64,000 bases of DNA. Origin: Lepidostoma basale. Lineage: Eukaryota; Arthropoda; Insecta; Trichoptera; Lepidostomatidae. The stretch covers positions 967,011 to 1,031,010 of the forward strand of contig JAHDVF020000732.1 of assembly GCA_022606425.2 (NCBI GenBank), written 5' to 3'. Shown here piece after piece: positions 22,001-38,165 of this stretch (position 1 is the first letter of the stretch; each line of letters begins with the position of its first letter). The notes beneath the pieces were generated by a model. That model was given only the letters and a program-made list of their open reading frames with translations, searched no databases and was not told the origin of the DNA. The position numbers and the translations under genes were made by a program.

Positions 22001-25000
22001 GCAGAGAGAGCATAGAAGACGACGAGCAATCCAGTCGGCAAATCGTGGCCAGTAATGAAGAAAATGTGGAGAAAATATAAAATTTAGCATTGGAGGATGC
22101 CAGAATGAAGGTGAAAAGGATAGCCGAGATTACTAGCCTATCCACTGGTACCATTGTTTCTATTTTACACAACCGCTTACACATGTCAAAAGTCAGTGCA
22201 AGATGGGTGCCGAGATTCACCACGTACAAAGTTGCAAAAGGTTTTTGGAGCTCTTGGTGAAAATTCTAAAGAAACTATTGACAAAATTGTTACTGGGGAT
22301 GAAACCTGGATTCATCACTATGATCCTGAGAGTAAGCAGGAGTCCACGCAGTGGCACCAAAAAGGTACAGAGCACCCAAAGAAGTCCAAGGTGACACAAT
22401 CCGCAGGGAAGGTCTTGGCTACAGTTTTCTGGGATTCCCGGGGACTACTCTAGCATCTAGATCCTGCTCCTCCACTCAAGTTGCAAAGCCTGCAGTTGGT
22501 GAATGTGGCTGTGCAGAAATCAATCACCTAAAGAAAGACATTCATGGGAAACGATTTGACGACGATGACTCGTTAAAAGGGGCGATTAATGAGCATTTTG
22601 ATAACAAACCGGAATAATATTTTTTCGAGGGTTTAAATAAATTGATTGCTAGAAGTAAGAAGTGCATAGATATTAAGGGTGACTATATTGAGAAATAAAA
22701 AAATAATTATTAACCCAAGTCTTTTCCTTCATACCCATACCGAGAATACGAGAATATTGAATGCCCCTCGTATCTGTGTAATGATTTTTATATTCCTTCA
22801 CTTTTTTCAGACCCTTTTACGGATTTCACAGTAAAGTCCATCAGTTCTACAAAATATTCTTTTATAACCCGTCATTCATTAAGCGGGCCTCTGATTTACT
22901 GCAGAGCGGAGCCATCTTGGGATCGTCCTACCAGCCCCACGAAGCTCACATTAATTTCACAATGCAATTCTTCTTAGACTTCAATCTGTACGGAATGAGC
23001 TTCATAAACTTGGATTATGTCAAGTTTAGGAGAAAGGGTTTGCCCATTTTACACACAAATGAAATAAAGGAAGATATGTACCTTCCGGAGAGTGTAGAGT
23101 TCACCAGCTGCTGCGAGCTGGAGGCCGATTGTTTGGCGCAGCACATCCTCAACAGGAAGGACGTCCTCGGCGGGAACTTGGGCACTAACCCCGGCTTGGA
23201 AGCATTATGGGAGGATGAGAAGCAAAGACTCGTCAACACGGACATGTCTAACTCACTGGTGCCGACTCCGTCTCAAGCGAGAGAGAATGTTCCACCCACC
23301 GCTTCTCACATCCATAACCAACAGCTTTTGTTGACGAAACTGACTCTGAACTCGGAAATGCAAAATAATCCATTGAATGCTAATCAAACACAATCTGACA
23401 TCCAGTTCACCCCTGAAGCGCTAAGCAAGGCGGTCTACCCCGCAGAAACTCCAGAAGAGAGTGACATTTTGAATGCAACGAGTGTAAGTTTGCATCATCC
23501 AACATCAGTTTTAAGAACATGGGATGTTTGCAGTGACACCACGGTGGATGAGTCGCTAGTACTCCACTTGAGTCAGAATATGCATTTGTCTCGAGTCAAT
23601 TGTGAGTAGGCGCAATCTAACTTTTATTTTTACCATTGATATTCTCTAAAAAACTACATGTGGTCCCGGTCCTGCATATTACAATGTGTTCATTCATTTC
23701 AGTGGATAGTGATGACATGGATTTCATGGTGATGCTGAGAGACATGGAAGACAAAATAGAAGAAGACAGTGTTTTAGGAACACAATTAAACATACACCGC
23801 GAAGAAGATCTTGAGGAAGAAAAACAACCAAATTTTGATGAACTCTTCACCGAAGAAAGGTTTTTTTTCATTATTTTTTTTTATCAAATATCAAGCAGAC
23901 TGCAAATATTGTGTTGGATAACTTTGGAACTGAATATTGAATTGCAAAGTTTATGTTTCAAAATTAGTAATTTTAGCAAAAGTCACAGCACATTTTGAAA
24001 ATAATTTTGATTAAATTCTCTTTATATTAGTATGGAGAATGTGGAGGAGCCCAGTCAGTCTGTCTTGTGGAACGACACGTATTGGGACAACGTGCAAAAC
24101 ATCTCTCAACTGGATGGAGCTTGGGATACTGAAGGTTGGATCCTTTTATTTATTTGAAAACTATATTCTACCACAACCGAGGTTCTGGGTATTTTGCCTC
24201 ACACTACATTGGATTTAATATCATTTTTATAGATCAATCAAAAAAATCGACAGTCAAAAAGAAGGGAAAACTGAAGATTGGATTGTCTAAACCAAGAAAG
24301 TATATTGCAGGCGGTATAAAGCAAGATGTTGACTGCCAGTCGCCAGATGGAAAAAGTATTTCCAAAAAAATTGAAGAATTTAAAATAGAACTTTCGAGCC
24401 CAATCAGTCCAAAAAAATCTCCTAAGAGACCGTTAAATTTGAATCCACTGACCGGTTTCTTTAAAACATCTCCAACAATTGGGCACAAATTTAGTTTAAC
24501 CGCTTTCAAAAGTATAGAAAATGAAAAAAAAGGGGATGTTTTGGAAAGTGTTCCCACAACTCCTGCGGGCCCAGGCCCAGGCCCAGGTACTCTGACTTCT
24601 TCCGGTTACGACAGACTGAACAGTTACTTTCCGGTGGCGGGAACATCCACAGCTTATCAAAATGATACAAGTGACATAAGTATACCCCAATCTTCTAGCT
24701 CGGATGAAAATGATTTGGGAGTCATCAGTTTCTATGACACCACGCTCCACCAGGACAGTAGTTTTATTAATAAGAGGTTTACTGATTTCACTCACAACAC
24801 TCCTCTGGCCGCCTGCGGAGAGCACTCCCCCGCGCCAACTACTAAACCCAGCTCCAGGAATGACTCTGTTAATTTGCACTATGATGTGTCTTCCTCGGGG
24901 GCTGAAGAAAGTTTGGATAGAACAAAGAAAAGAATGGTTTTGGTTGCTGAACAGCCACCTCCTCTATACAGTGATGTAGTCGGCACAATGGAAGAGCATT

Positions 25001-28000
25001 CCATTCCGGGCTGCACCCACCGGCAACCCTTTTACTCTAAGGCGCAGGATGTTGGAAGTCATATAGAAGTTGGACAAATAATACTCAAGATCAAAAGTAA
25101 AACTTTAGCCGACTTGAAACCCTTTATGTCCCATATCACTGACTCCTCTACTTTAGAAACTTGGAGAGAAAATGTATTCCTAATGAAAAATATTACTCAA
25201 AACCATTTAAGTATTAATGATCTTACTGCTGTTTTAGCCAGTAACACACGTTATATCCTAACTCCTGTTGTACAACCGCCATCTCCGAGAGAAGTCACCG
25301 ATTGGCTTCTATCCTCAGATGACGAGTGTTTAAATATAAAGAATGCTCTGCCGGTACCCAGTAAGGATAACTCGATTGTCTACCTGCCACCTAGTCCCGG
25401 CCAAGACACGAGCAATAGCCAAGTGGAGACATTGAGTATATCCCCAGCTTCTGCCCAAGACAGCACACCCCCGGAGAGCCTCAGTCAGCCGGCACGCAAG
25501 CTGCGGCCGCGAGCCCTGCGGCTGTCTCTCGCCGCGCCCCCGCCCGCTCCACAACTGGAAGTGATTTGTGGCTCCTCTCCAGACTCTAATGATTATGAAA
25601 TACCGTGCGGTCAAAAGTCACTAAATGTATTAAAAGCCTCGGAGTACATTGAAGATGAACTAGACAAATTTAAAGTATGTAGTTTTTATTTTAATAAAAT
25701 GTCAGAAAAGTTGGCATTGGTAAAAAAATCTTAAATTGATAATTCCATATTCTAGATGTCGGATAAAGCTCTCGACATGACTGCTGAGGCGATGGAAGGT
25801 GTGACTGGGAATAGCACACTTGGCTTCAAATTTTCTGGTGAAAATTTTCAAGATGCGGCCACTCTGCACGAGGTATTTATATTATATAGGACGTTGTATA
25901 TAAGTTATGTATTCAGTTTGATGTCAGTGCTTATCTGTCGTCAGCACGAGTACCTGACCGTGCTGGTTCTAGAGGTGCTGACGTCCACGCGGGGCGAGAT
26001 GTACCCGGACCCGGCATTGGACCCGGTGCTGGCCCTTTTCTACAGCCTTCTCCACGATGGCCCCCCCCACCACACCCGGGCGCAGCAAGAAACCGGAGTC
26101 ATTATTTCCAGAGATGATGGAACAACTTCATACCTTGAAGGAATTAACAAAAACACCAAAATAACTTTTGTACAAAATGAAGAATGTATCTTCGAAGAGC
26201 TGTTGAGTCTGATGGGCAAGTGGGACCCGGACATATTGTGCGGTTATGAAATTGAAATGTTGTCGTGGGGATATCTATTTCAAAGGGGTTTCATTTTAGA
26301 CATGAATTTACCTTCTAAAATATCCCGCGTCCCATTAGAGGTAAAACCCGACTGGAAGAAGTTTTCTCCGGAGATCAGCAAGGAAATAAAGTTAGTCGGG
26401 AGGATCACTCTGGACGTGTGGCGGCTGCTGCGCCACGAGGTCTCTCTCACCAGCTATTCCTTCGAGAGCGTCATGTACCATGTCATGCACGAGAGAGTTC
26501 CCAAGTTCTCCTTCCGCACTCTGCACTTCTGGTGGAGCCACCCGTCAGGCCTACTGCGCTGCGAGGCCGTGGATTACCTGCTCACCAGGGTCATCGGCGT
26601 GGGTCACATTCTACAGCAGCTGGACCTCGTGGGTAAGATATATTTAAAGGGTGACATGTTGTCAATAGTAGATGCCACAACGAGGAATGTTGCAGGTAGA
26701 ACCTCGGAGCTAGCACGCCTCTTTGGGATCCAGTGGTATGAAGTCCTCTCGCGGGGCTCGCAATTCCGAGTGGAGTCTATGATGTTCCGGATGACACGGC
26801 CCCGCAACTACGTGCTGGTGTCACCCAGCGTGCAGCAGAGGGCGGCCATGAGAGCCCCCGAATGTTTACCTTTAATTCTAGAACCGGGTTTGTAAACATA
26901 ATCTGATTATTATTATTATTATAGCAACACCAAGTTGTGTTCAGTTATTTATTGTTTCTTGGACTATTATTTATATTAAATATTTAATTATCAAATTTGA
27001 TATTATAATATCTTAGAAAGTTAAAACATGACATTCCCATAAAATGTAATGAAAATTCTAGAAAACAGACGTTTTCATTTGTATTGTATGTACCTATAGG
27101 TGTTTCAAGAGTCAGGTGTGCTCAAGCATGGTTGTGCAATACTGCACCGCCAGAAATATTTTCATTCCCCCCAAGGATTAGGGCAGCGAGCATCAACCTT
27201 TAAAAGTTAATCTCCGATATATCGTGATAATGCATCATCAAAATGATTGTCGTTACCTAAAAGATGACTCCTAAATAAGACAAGCAGAGAGAATGTACAT
27301 CTGGAAATGGTCCACGCCGTATCTCCTTTGAGCGTGAACAATGAAATATGTATTCTTCTTCTTCCTCTTTTAATAGATCTGTGGATTTGTTTTTATGGCA
27401 TCTAGGTCTCCTTTTTTTTTTTTTTTAATTGATGGGGAAATCCATCATGGACACCCAGTCAGTCTGACTGGATAGTGCCGGACTCTTACCGGCTAAAACC
27501 CCTTCTTCTTCTGTTGCACACAGGTTCCTGCCTTTCGACCTACCCTGTTGTGCAACTTTTGTCTTGCGTTTGCTTGCTCTTGTCTCTCCATATCCTCCTT
27601 TTGCCGCATTATCTCCTCTATGTATGCTTGTGCCGCGTTCCAGTTCTCCTCCGTCCGGCACATGCCCATTCACTCTCCCAGCCTTTCCTCTAGAAACCTT
27701 CTCACGCATCTGAACAGTGTATGCTCCGCGTCATCCGTGTCATCGCAGAACATACACCTTGGATCTGGTATTTTTCCAATTCTGTGTGCATACTGAATGA
27801 AGACTCCGTGTCCAGTAAGGGCCTGCGTGAGACGGAAAGACGTCTCGCCATGTCCTCTTGTAGTCCCCTATCATGCGGTGCGTCCACCTCCCCTTTGGCG
27901 CCGCATCCCACATCTCCTGCCACTTTCTCATGGTTATCGCTCGTTCCTCCCTTTTTTCGTCCTTTGAGACTGGTCTGTCGCGGTTATATACTCGCCCGCG

Positions 28001-31000
28001 CTCCTCCGCCATTAGGCTCATCGGCACGAGGCCAGCTAGTGCTAGGGCCGCGTCTGTGGACACCGTTCTATAGTCGCAGCAGACTCTTAGTGCCACGGTC
28101 CTCTGTCCTCCCATGATCTGTTCTTTTTGGGGCCATATTCCATGGTGTGCACCCATATGGGGGCAGCGTATAGCAGAATGGACTGCGTCGCCATTGCCAG
28201 CACTCTTTTCTTCTTTTGGCTCGGTCCTCTTGTGTTTGGCAGGACTGCACACAGTGCCCTGGTTGTCCTGTCAGCCTTTTCGCAAACTTTCTTTAAATGT
28301 CTTTTAAAGGTGAGGCCTTGATCCAATACCACTCCAAGGTACGTTACTTCCTTTGCCAGATCTATCCTGCCATCCTCAAACTCGAAATACACGTCCCTTG
28401 CTCTTCGTCCACCATTGAGCAACACCGCTTCCGTTTTTTGTGGTGCCACTCTCAGTTTGTTGGCTTCCATCCATAGCCCAATTTTGTGTAGGGTCGTATT
28501 TGTATTCGTCGTTAATTCGGTCTTTGTTGAGGCTATTACAGAGACCGCCAGGTCGTCTGCATAGCATACCAATTTCACGTCTGTCGGCATTTCTATTTTC
28601 ATGATGTCGTCGTAAATCATTTCCAGAGGGTCGTTCCAAGCACGGATCCCGCATCTAGGTCTCCTGGGACACAGAACTCCAACTGTCTCGCTATCTCTTC
28701 GTAGGTCTTCCGGGTTTGCGAGTTCCCATTGGCACGTTGTTTGCGGCTGCTTGGGGGAGTCTATCGTCGCTCATTTGTTCTACGTGGTCGCGCCAGAAGC
28801 GTCTTCTTTTCCTGCCCCATCTGATAATATCTTCGGTATGGCAGGTCTCACGTATTACTGTGTTTCTGATTCTGTCCCTCAGTGTTTTGCCCAGAATAGC
28901 GCAGAGTGTATTCATTTCGGCGGTTTGTAATAGCGCTTTGGTTCTATTTGTGTCAGCCCTCGATTCTATACCATTACCAAGTCATTATGGGTCTGACACA
29001 TTTCTTATATAATAATTAAATAAAACAATGTTTTTAACTACTTCCACTTTTGTCTTTATTTAGACAGCGACCGCTTTCGCCAGGCTCGCTGGCATCGACA
29101 GACTGGTGACACTATTGTAAACTTAGTCCTTTATATACATACAGATCAGGGGTGGTAAACATGATTCTATTGGTATTACAGGTATTCTAGGAGGTTCGTA
29201 TGTTCCAGTTTAGTATTTATTAAGCTTGTGAATAGTTTCAGGATTGCAGGCAGTATGGGTATTGTTATACTGGTGCGCCGTTCATTTGGTACAGTACCCG
29301 CAGAGAGAATCTTGTTAGATAGTTTTTGTAGTTGTGCAACCAGCTGTGGTCCGCCATGTCTTATCATTTCATCGGAGATCTCAGATAGTGTCCATAGTGT
29401 TCGATAGTCCTCACTGGCATTGTTAATAGTCAGTCTCCCTCTCTAACATGTCTCTTAATGACAATGGTGTTCTTGTGCCGACCCTTATGTATGGAAGTGA
29501 AGCGTGGAATTAGCAAAAGAAGGATGAAAGTAGAATAAATGCAGTAGAAATGAGATCTCTAAGACAAATGTGTGTAAATCTGTATATGACAGAGTGTCGA
29601 ATGAAAATATAAGAAGTGAATGCGGTGCGAATGAAAGTGTTATGAACAAAATAATGAAAGGGTCGTTAAGATGGTTTCGACGCATGGAAAGAATGAGTGA
29701 AGACAGAATGGTGAAGAAAGTATATGCAAACGACGTGAACGGAGCTAGAAATAGAGGAAGGCCGAGGAAAAGGTGGCACGATCAAATCAATAAAATATTA
29801 AATGTAGGTCACGTGAGGAGTCGAAGAAATAGACGTGCGTGCATGACAAGATGTATGAATGTAGAGGAAGTGAGAGAAGTATGTCAGGACAGAACAGTGT
29901 GATGGTTAGTTAGTATTTCTCATTTCTATTATGCGTTTGTTTCTCCTTAGTATAAACATTTGTATTTTATTTATTTACAGAGTCCCGGTTCTACAGCGAT
30001 CCCGTGATCGTTCTGGACTTCCAAAGTTTGTATCCTTCAATGATGATTGCGTACAACTACTGTTTCTCCACGTGCGTAGGGAGCATCAGGAACATGGGGA
30101 GGTGGGTCCCAGAGTCTAGTGCAGTACAGCAGCACAGCAGCACAGCAGTGTGACTATATGACTAGTTGTGCTCGGCAGAGATACACCGTACGAGTTTGGC
30201 TGCACCCAGCTGAGGGTCCCTCCCGGGCTCCTGGAGCGGCTGGCGCGGGCGGGGCAGCTTAACTGGTCCCCGGTGGGCGCGGGGTTCGTGCGGCCCGCCG
30301 TGCGCCGCGGGGTGCTGCCCCTCCTTCTGACCGACATCCTCCGCACCCGCCTCATGGTCAAGAAAGCCATGAAGAAACACAAACACAACAAAACGCTACA
30401 AAAGATTTTACATTCAAGGCAGCTCGGTTAGTATTTCATTGGACAGGTAACGCCTTTAGTTTTGATTGGCTGTAACGGCTCGGAACTCTACATGTCGTGT
30501 GATTGCCTCTAGGGTTGAAACTCATAGCGAACGTCACATACGGGTACGCGGCGGCCAACTTCAGTGGACGCATGCCGTGCGTAGAAGTGGCAGACAGCGT
30601 GGTGGCCAAGGGCCGAGAGACCCTGACGAGGGCCATCCAGCTCGTTCACTCCACTCCCCGTTGGGGCGCTCGGGTAACACTATCCTTCGCTTCCCTTCCA
30701 TTCTCATTTGATCATGCAATATTGGTGGCGTCTTCTGGTGGAGCTCTTGAAACTGGTTGAAGCCATAAAATCACGTGGAATCAAACTGAATTTGTGTTAA
30801 ATTTTATTTTTTCATTATTTACAATGAACTTTTACCGAGAAATTTCATGGCATTTGACTTCAGGTTGTGTACGGGGACACGGACTCCTTGTTCGTGCTGG
30901 TTGCGGGCAGAAGTAGATCGGAAGCATTCAAAATTGGAGCTGAAATTGCTGAGGCGGTGACCAACGACAACCCCAGTCCGGTCAAGCTTAAATTAGAAAA

Positions 31001-33106
31001 GGTTCCCATATCGTACTCACATACTACCCGACAAAGACATTAACATTCACTCAGACAAAGATAGATTCCGATTTATATTACAGGTTTTTCATCCCTGCAT
31101 TTTGCAAACAAAGAAACGCTACGTCGGCTATATGTACGAAAGTAAAGATCAAACAACTCCCGAATACTGCGCCAAGGGAATAGAAACTGTTCGGAGAGAC
31201 GGCTGTCCAATAGCCTCCAAGGTAACATCGAGGCAAATAAGAATTATGCAGGCAACTATGCAGGCAGGCCGACTAACTTCTCTGTTGTGTTTAGATGTTA
31301 GAAAAAACTCTTCGCATTTTATTTGAGAGCGGCGATGTCAGCAAGGTGAAGGCTTACGTGTGCGGAGAGTTCCAGAAGATTATGGAAGGGAACTGCAACA
31401 TTCGGGACTTTGTGTTTGCAAAGGAATTTCGTGGTTTGAATAATTACAAACCGGGAGCCAGCTTGCCTGCCCTGGAAATCGCCAGGTAACCAGCCATGCC
31501 TCTAGATGTCTCTCTAGCCTACCCTTCCCTATCTGCTCCTTGCTCACGTATGCGCCTGTTCCCCGACACCAGGCAGGTCAAGGAGCGAGACGCGCGGAGG
31601 GAGCCCCGGGAGGGGGAGCGCGTACCGTACGTGGTGGTGGCCGGGGCGCCCGGGGAGGCCCTCCTGCGCCTGGCGCGCCCCCCGCTGGAGCTGCTGGCCT
31701 GCCCGGCCCTGCGCCTCCACGCGCCCTACTACATCTCCCGCGCCATCATCCCCCCCCTCAACCGCTGCCTCACCCTGCTGGGGGCAGATGCAAACCTCTG
31801 GTCAGTGTGCCCCTTGTCATCCAGGCTACTATGGCAGTAAAGGATTTCGAAGGGGAAAATTTTAGCACTAAAACAACATCAACAAATAAATATATATTTA
31901 TTGTTTCTTGAACAACGATGTAAAACTCCATGTTAAATAATTAATACAAATGAAAAGGTCAGTTTTCTAGAGGTTTTATTATATTTTATGCGAATGACAT
32001 GTTTCGCCCTTCTAAGGCATTCTTCACATTTGATAATGCCTTAGAAGGGCGAAACATGTCATTCCCATAAAATATAATAAAACTTCTAGAAAGCCATCAT
32101 TTTCATTCATATTAAATAAACACAGATTTTTCATTAGTATTGGGTTTCTTCTTTTCAAGTTTGATTCAAAGATGGTGTTGGTAAGATGAAAAGTATAATA
32201 ATAAAAAATCCCCCAAAAAGATGTGCAGTTTGTAGCAACCCAGAAGATTGTAGCAATGTTAACAGGACTAGGTAGAGTAGGTCAACAAACCAAACTTCTG
32301 GAATAATATGTACAAACCATTTTATTAAAAATACAACAGAAAAGAGGTTTGTTTCTTCCCTCTCCTCACTTTTGGTCCTGTCTTCCTGTTGCTCTAGACA
32401 AGTGAGTTCGAAATATTTTATTAAAACATCCTAATTTTTATTTGAATTTTCAAGCCGACCCCGAATATCATATGCAGCATTCGTTATGAATTTAAGATTC
32501 TGGTGATGCCGTTGGGGAGAGCAATCATTGTTCATGTTGATGATGTTCAGAGTATTAGCTTGTTTTAATGCGTCCTCGGGGTGATTACATCACAAAAGTA
32601 GAGCTTTAAAAGTGTACATGTTATTTAAGGGTTAAATGGGTATATATTTTATGTTCATAGAAAATTGTGAATGGTTAAAATTGTTCCTCCATCCAATGGC
32701 GCTCGACTAATAAATGTATTATTTTAGGTTTGCAGAGATACCGCGGAAACAAGTTCAATTATATCCTATTTTGGAGTTCTCCTCCGAGGGCAAGAAGAGC
32801 ACCATTGCGCAGTACTTTGCCACCCTCAGCTGCGCCGGCTGTGCGGAGCCCGCCGGGGGGGGCCTGTGCGGGACCTGCCTCCGGAGCCCCCAGAAGACCA
32901 TGCTGACCCTTCAGACCAAGATGAGCCGGTGGCAGAGGAAGCTGGACCAAACTAACAAGATCTGCCAGTCCTGCTGCGGCAGCGCGGCCCCGCCGGACTG
33001 CGTGTCGGCCGACTGCCCCGTGCTGTTCCGCCGCGCCTCTGCCCGCCAGGATGCTCTACAAATCCCTTTCGTCAACAAAATGGCCCAAAAGTTAATAGAT
33101 TTCTGA
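19058..33106 (+). CDS. REV3L: DNA polymerase zeta catalytic subunit REV3
   Basis: B-family polymerase that extends past DNA lesions (translesion synthesis) with REV7, POLD2/POLD3 and REV1, in the nucleus. Exons: 19058-19174, 19264-19392, 19471-19565, 22811-23601, 23703-23859, 24031-24134, 24233-25674, 25756-25872, 25945-26887, 29981-30101, 30179-30426, 30513-30673, 30864-31001, 31084-31221, 31295-31485, 31573-31800 and 32728-33106. They sum to 5499 nt (1832 aa; human about 3130, yeast 1504). The N-terminal block (VVRVFGATPDG, SYQPHEAHI) is followed by a Ser-rich low-conservation middle mostly in the 1.4-kb exon. Then come the degenerate exonuclease-like region (KWDPDILCGYEIE), polymerase motif A (DFQSLYPSMM), motif C (YGDTDS, about 30873), and two Cys clusters at the C-terminus (32836-33021) for zinc and the iron-sulfur cluster. 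Two large introns are filled with transposons. Confidence 0.96.
19658..20704 (+). mobile_element. Mariner element, internally deleted, in REV3 intron 3
   Basis: Inverted ends GGTTGAGTCATAA (19658) and its complement ending at 20704 are each flanked by TA (19656-19657 and 20705-20706). The element is about 1047 bases, shorter than a usual 1.25-1.3 kb mariner. It carries broken transposase pieces such as the N-terminal FTQDTSSRAMAENICSVYGE at 19860-19922, and later parts with ITADTYVQQLQKVHEKLLEK. It is a close relative of the copy in gene 1. Confidence 0.75.
20707..21640 (-). mobile_element. Mariner-family remnant on the minus strand, REV3 intron 3
   Basis: Read on the minus strand it gives mariner transposase pieces: an HTH region with LSKKFDTSRP and GIWVPQALT (21211-21486), then CVWWD, a second catalytic-Asp region QHDNA (about 20910), and HPPYSLDLAPNDYHLF near 20800-20850. 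Stops and shifts interrupt the frame. It abuts the right end of the previous mariner and belongs to a different lineage. Confidence 0.65.
21678..22770 (+). mobile_element. Tc1/mariner element with GAGGGGC-type ends, internally deleted, REV3 intron 3
   Basis: Inverted ends (GAGGGGCGTTCAATAT at 21679 and a complementary copy ending near 22770, a few mismatches) are flanked by TA at 21676-21677 and 22771-22772. Inside are transposase fragments: MSHFAKLNKLEYLAVIKFL near 21840, TGDETWIHHYDPESKQES at 22290-22340, and a C-terminal part FDDDDSLKGAINEHFDNKPE ending about 22617. The central region carrying the second and third catalytic Asp is missing, so it is non-autonomous. Confidence 0.7.
27300..28915 (-). 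mobile_element. Non-LTR retrotransposon 3' part, split by a younger insertion
   Basis: The minus-strand frame at 28691-28915 contains IRWGRKRRRFWRDHVEQMS and GTRKPGRPTKR, typical of the C-terminal end of endonuclease/reverse-transcriptase non-LTR polyproteins. The element continues on the other side of the insertion at 27412-28650, at about 27300-27411. A related RT piece lies at 29176-29367, so this may be the wreck of a larger minus-strand element. Confidence 0.55.
27412..28650 (-). mobile_element. 5'-truncated R1-clade-like non-LTR retrotransposon with exact target duplication
   Basis: On the minus strand an RT palm segment with CYADDLAV (about 28545-28575) is followed by EVTYLGVVLDQGLTFKRHL and a C-terminal region (27740-28250), with at least two frame breaks. 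A poly(T) run at about 27412-27426 is the poly(A) tail of the minus-strand element. The 14-mer GCATCTAGGTCTCC occurs at both borders (27398-27411 and 28651-28664) as a perfect target-site duplication. Only the 3' 1.2 kb was inserted. Confidence 0.75.
29176..29450 (-). mobile_element. Reverse transcriptase fragment
   Basis: The minus-strand reading MIRHGGPQLVAQLQKLSNKI, then TSITIPI and LKLFTSLINTKLEHTNLLEY, matches the N-terminal RT region of non-LTR elements. The conserved block between IPI and LKLF is deleted. It lies in REV3 intron 9. Confidence 0.5.
29457..29901 (+). mobile_element. Non-LTR retrotransposon C-terminal fragment
   Basis: Reads MYGSEAWN near the start, then SLRWFRRMERMSEDRMVKKV, RGRPRKRWHDQINKIL and RACMTRCMNVEEVREVCQD. 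The same text, minus strand, occurs at 57962-58697, so this is a repeat family. It stops just before the terminal WRSILSAYP seen in the other copy. It is the last insertion before REV3 exon 29981. Confidence 0.65.
31962..32093. repeat. Hairpin MITE in the REV3 intron after exon 31573-31800
   Basis: Left arm 31962-32021 and right arm 32034-32093 are reverse complements over about 60 bases with about 3 mismatches, separated by a 12-base loop. Weaker complementarity extends outward. A single-arm relative lies at 27020-27075 (CATTCCCATAAAATGTAAT). This fits a miniature inverted-repeat or foldback element. Confidence 0.6.
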
Positions 33107-33129
33107 TTTTATACATTTACCTTAGCATA

Positions 33130-33135
33130 AAATAA
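33130..33135 (+). terminator. REV3 poly(A) signal
   Basis: AATAAA 24 bases after the REV3 stop codon at 33104-33106. The 33140-33890 stretch between the convergent REV3 and PI4KB ends is AT-rich and shows only presumed 3' UTR sequence. Confidence 0.5.
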
Positions 33136-33891
33136 ACACGTTGGGTATAAAGTTGGCGTCTTCTTTACTTCTTGGAGGGGGAGATACACAAATCCGATGT
33201 TGGTTTATGAGAATCATTTATTAAAATGAAAGAATGAAAATGTTTGTTGAAATATACACATTTAGTCAAATAAATTTTAATGCGATTATTAAATTTAATG
33301 AGAATATAAAGTATTTGCAGTCATATTTACATCAACGGTGTATGGTAAGCCAACACAATGGGTATAGAGACGTAAGGTGGTTGCGGTCTATTGAACCAGA
33401 TTGACCCATCTCCCAGTTTAGAATAACAGCAGTGTCTGTGAATTGTGGAATGTGGAACGACGGAACAAAGAATAAAGAAATAAAAAATATACTTAAACGA
33501 AAATTTCTTATCTCTTACGTTTAAAATTACAGACACGTTCATTGGCATTAAAATACATAATGTTAAATAAAGATTTGCAGGCTCGGTCCTTCTCATCGGA
33601 TGCCGCGCGCCCGTCATGGCTTGGATCACTATATTTATTAAGTCCTTTTCCATTCAGTTCATTAGTTCAGGAATATATAAAAACTATTTAGTCACGTTTT
33701 GATAAATCTGTACACGCTACTGCCAGTCCCAGCTGGACATGTGCACACCACTCGGCATTAATCTATACAGTAATCTCGGGTAGCTGTCAGGGAAGGGGGA
33801 GGGATGGGATGCGTGTGCAGTATTATCCCAAGCATCCGCTGCTCGACTGTCTGAACCGCTACACCGTGCTCGCAGCTCCGCTCCACTGGCA

Positions 33892-37596
<3,705 letters not shown>

Positions 37597-37604
37597 GCTC
37601 GCTA

Positions 37605-38160
37605 CAGACAGGAATCAGAATCACCAACTTTCGGTATAACCGACCTCATTCGCCAAACTCGGAGCGCTATCCGATGAAAACATTCACATTTTAAGGTCAC
37701 GAATTTCGGCTTGAATAAGTTAATTCTGATTTCCGAGCGTTATACAATTCTAGTATATGGTCCCCTTATACGACATTATAATTTATCGTCTGCAAACACA
37801 CAAAATATGTTAACGAATTAAAATATTCTCATATACGTCACACAGCGATAACTTTCTACAATCTGTAGGTGTAATTATTTGTGTCAGAATTGTTTTTGTC
37901 AATGTTTATAATCATTGATAACATACTCTATGTCAAGCCCAATCGTCTAACTACAAAACTGAATAAAAAATATTTTTATTTGTTAAAATACACACCACGA
38001 ATCAATATAGAAGACTCAATTAATTAATTACATACATATAACAATAAATCAACTTCAATAAATTTCCACTGCACCCAACCATAGATCAAAAACAACAATG
38101 GGCCATAGACATTACGACGTTTGGGTTCTTCTTCTTTCATTTATTTTTCTTATAACTGAC
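37605..38160. other. Upstream region of PI4KB, no gene seen
   Basis: AT-rich sequence probably holding the PI4KB 5' UTR exon and promoter. No coding frame or repeat was recognised. Confidence 0.4.
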
Positions 38161-38165
38161 TGGAG

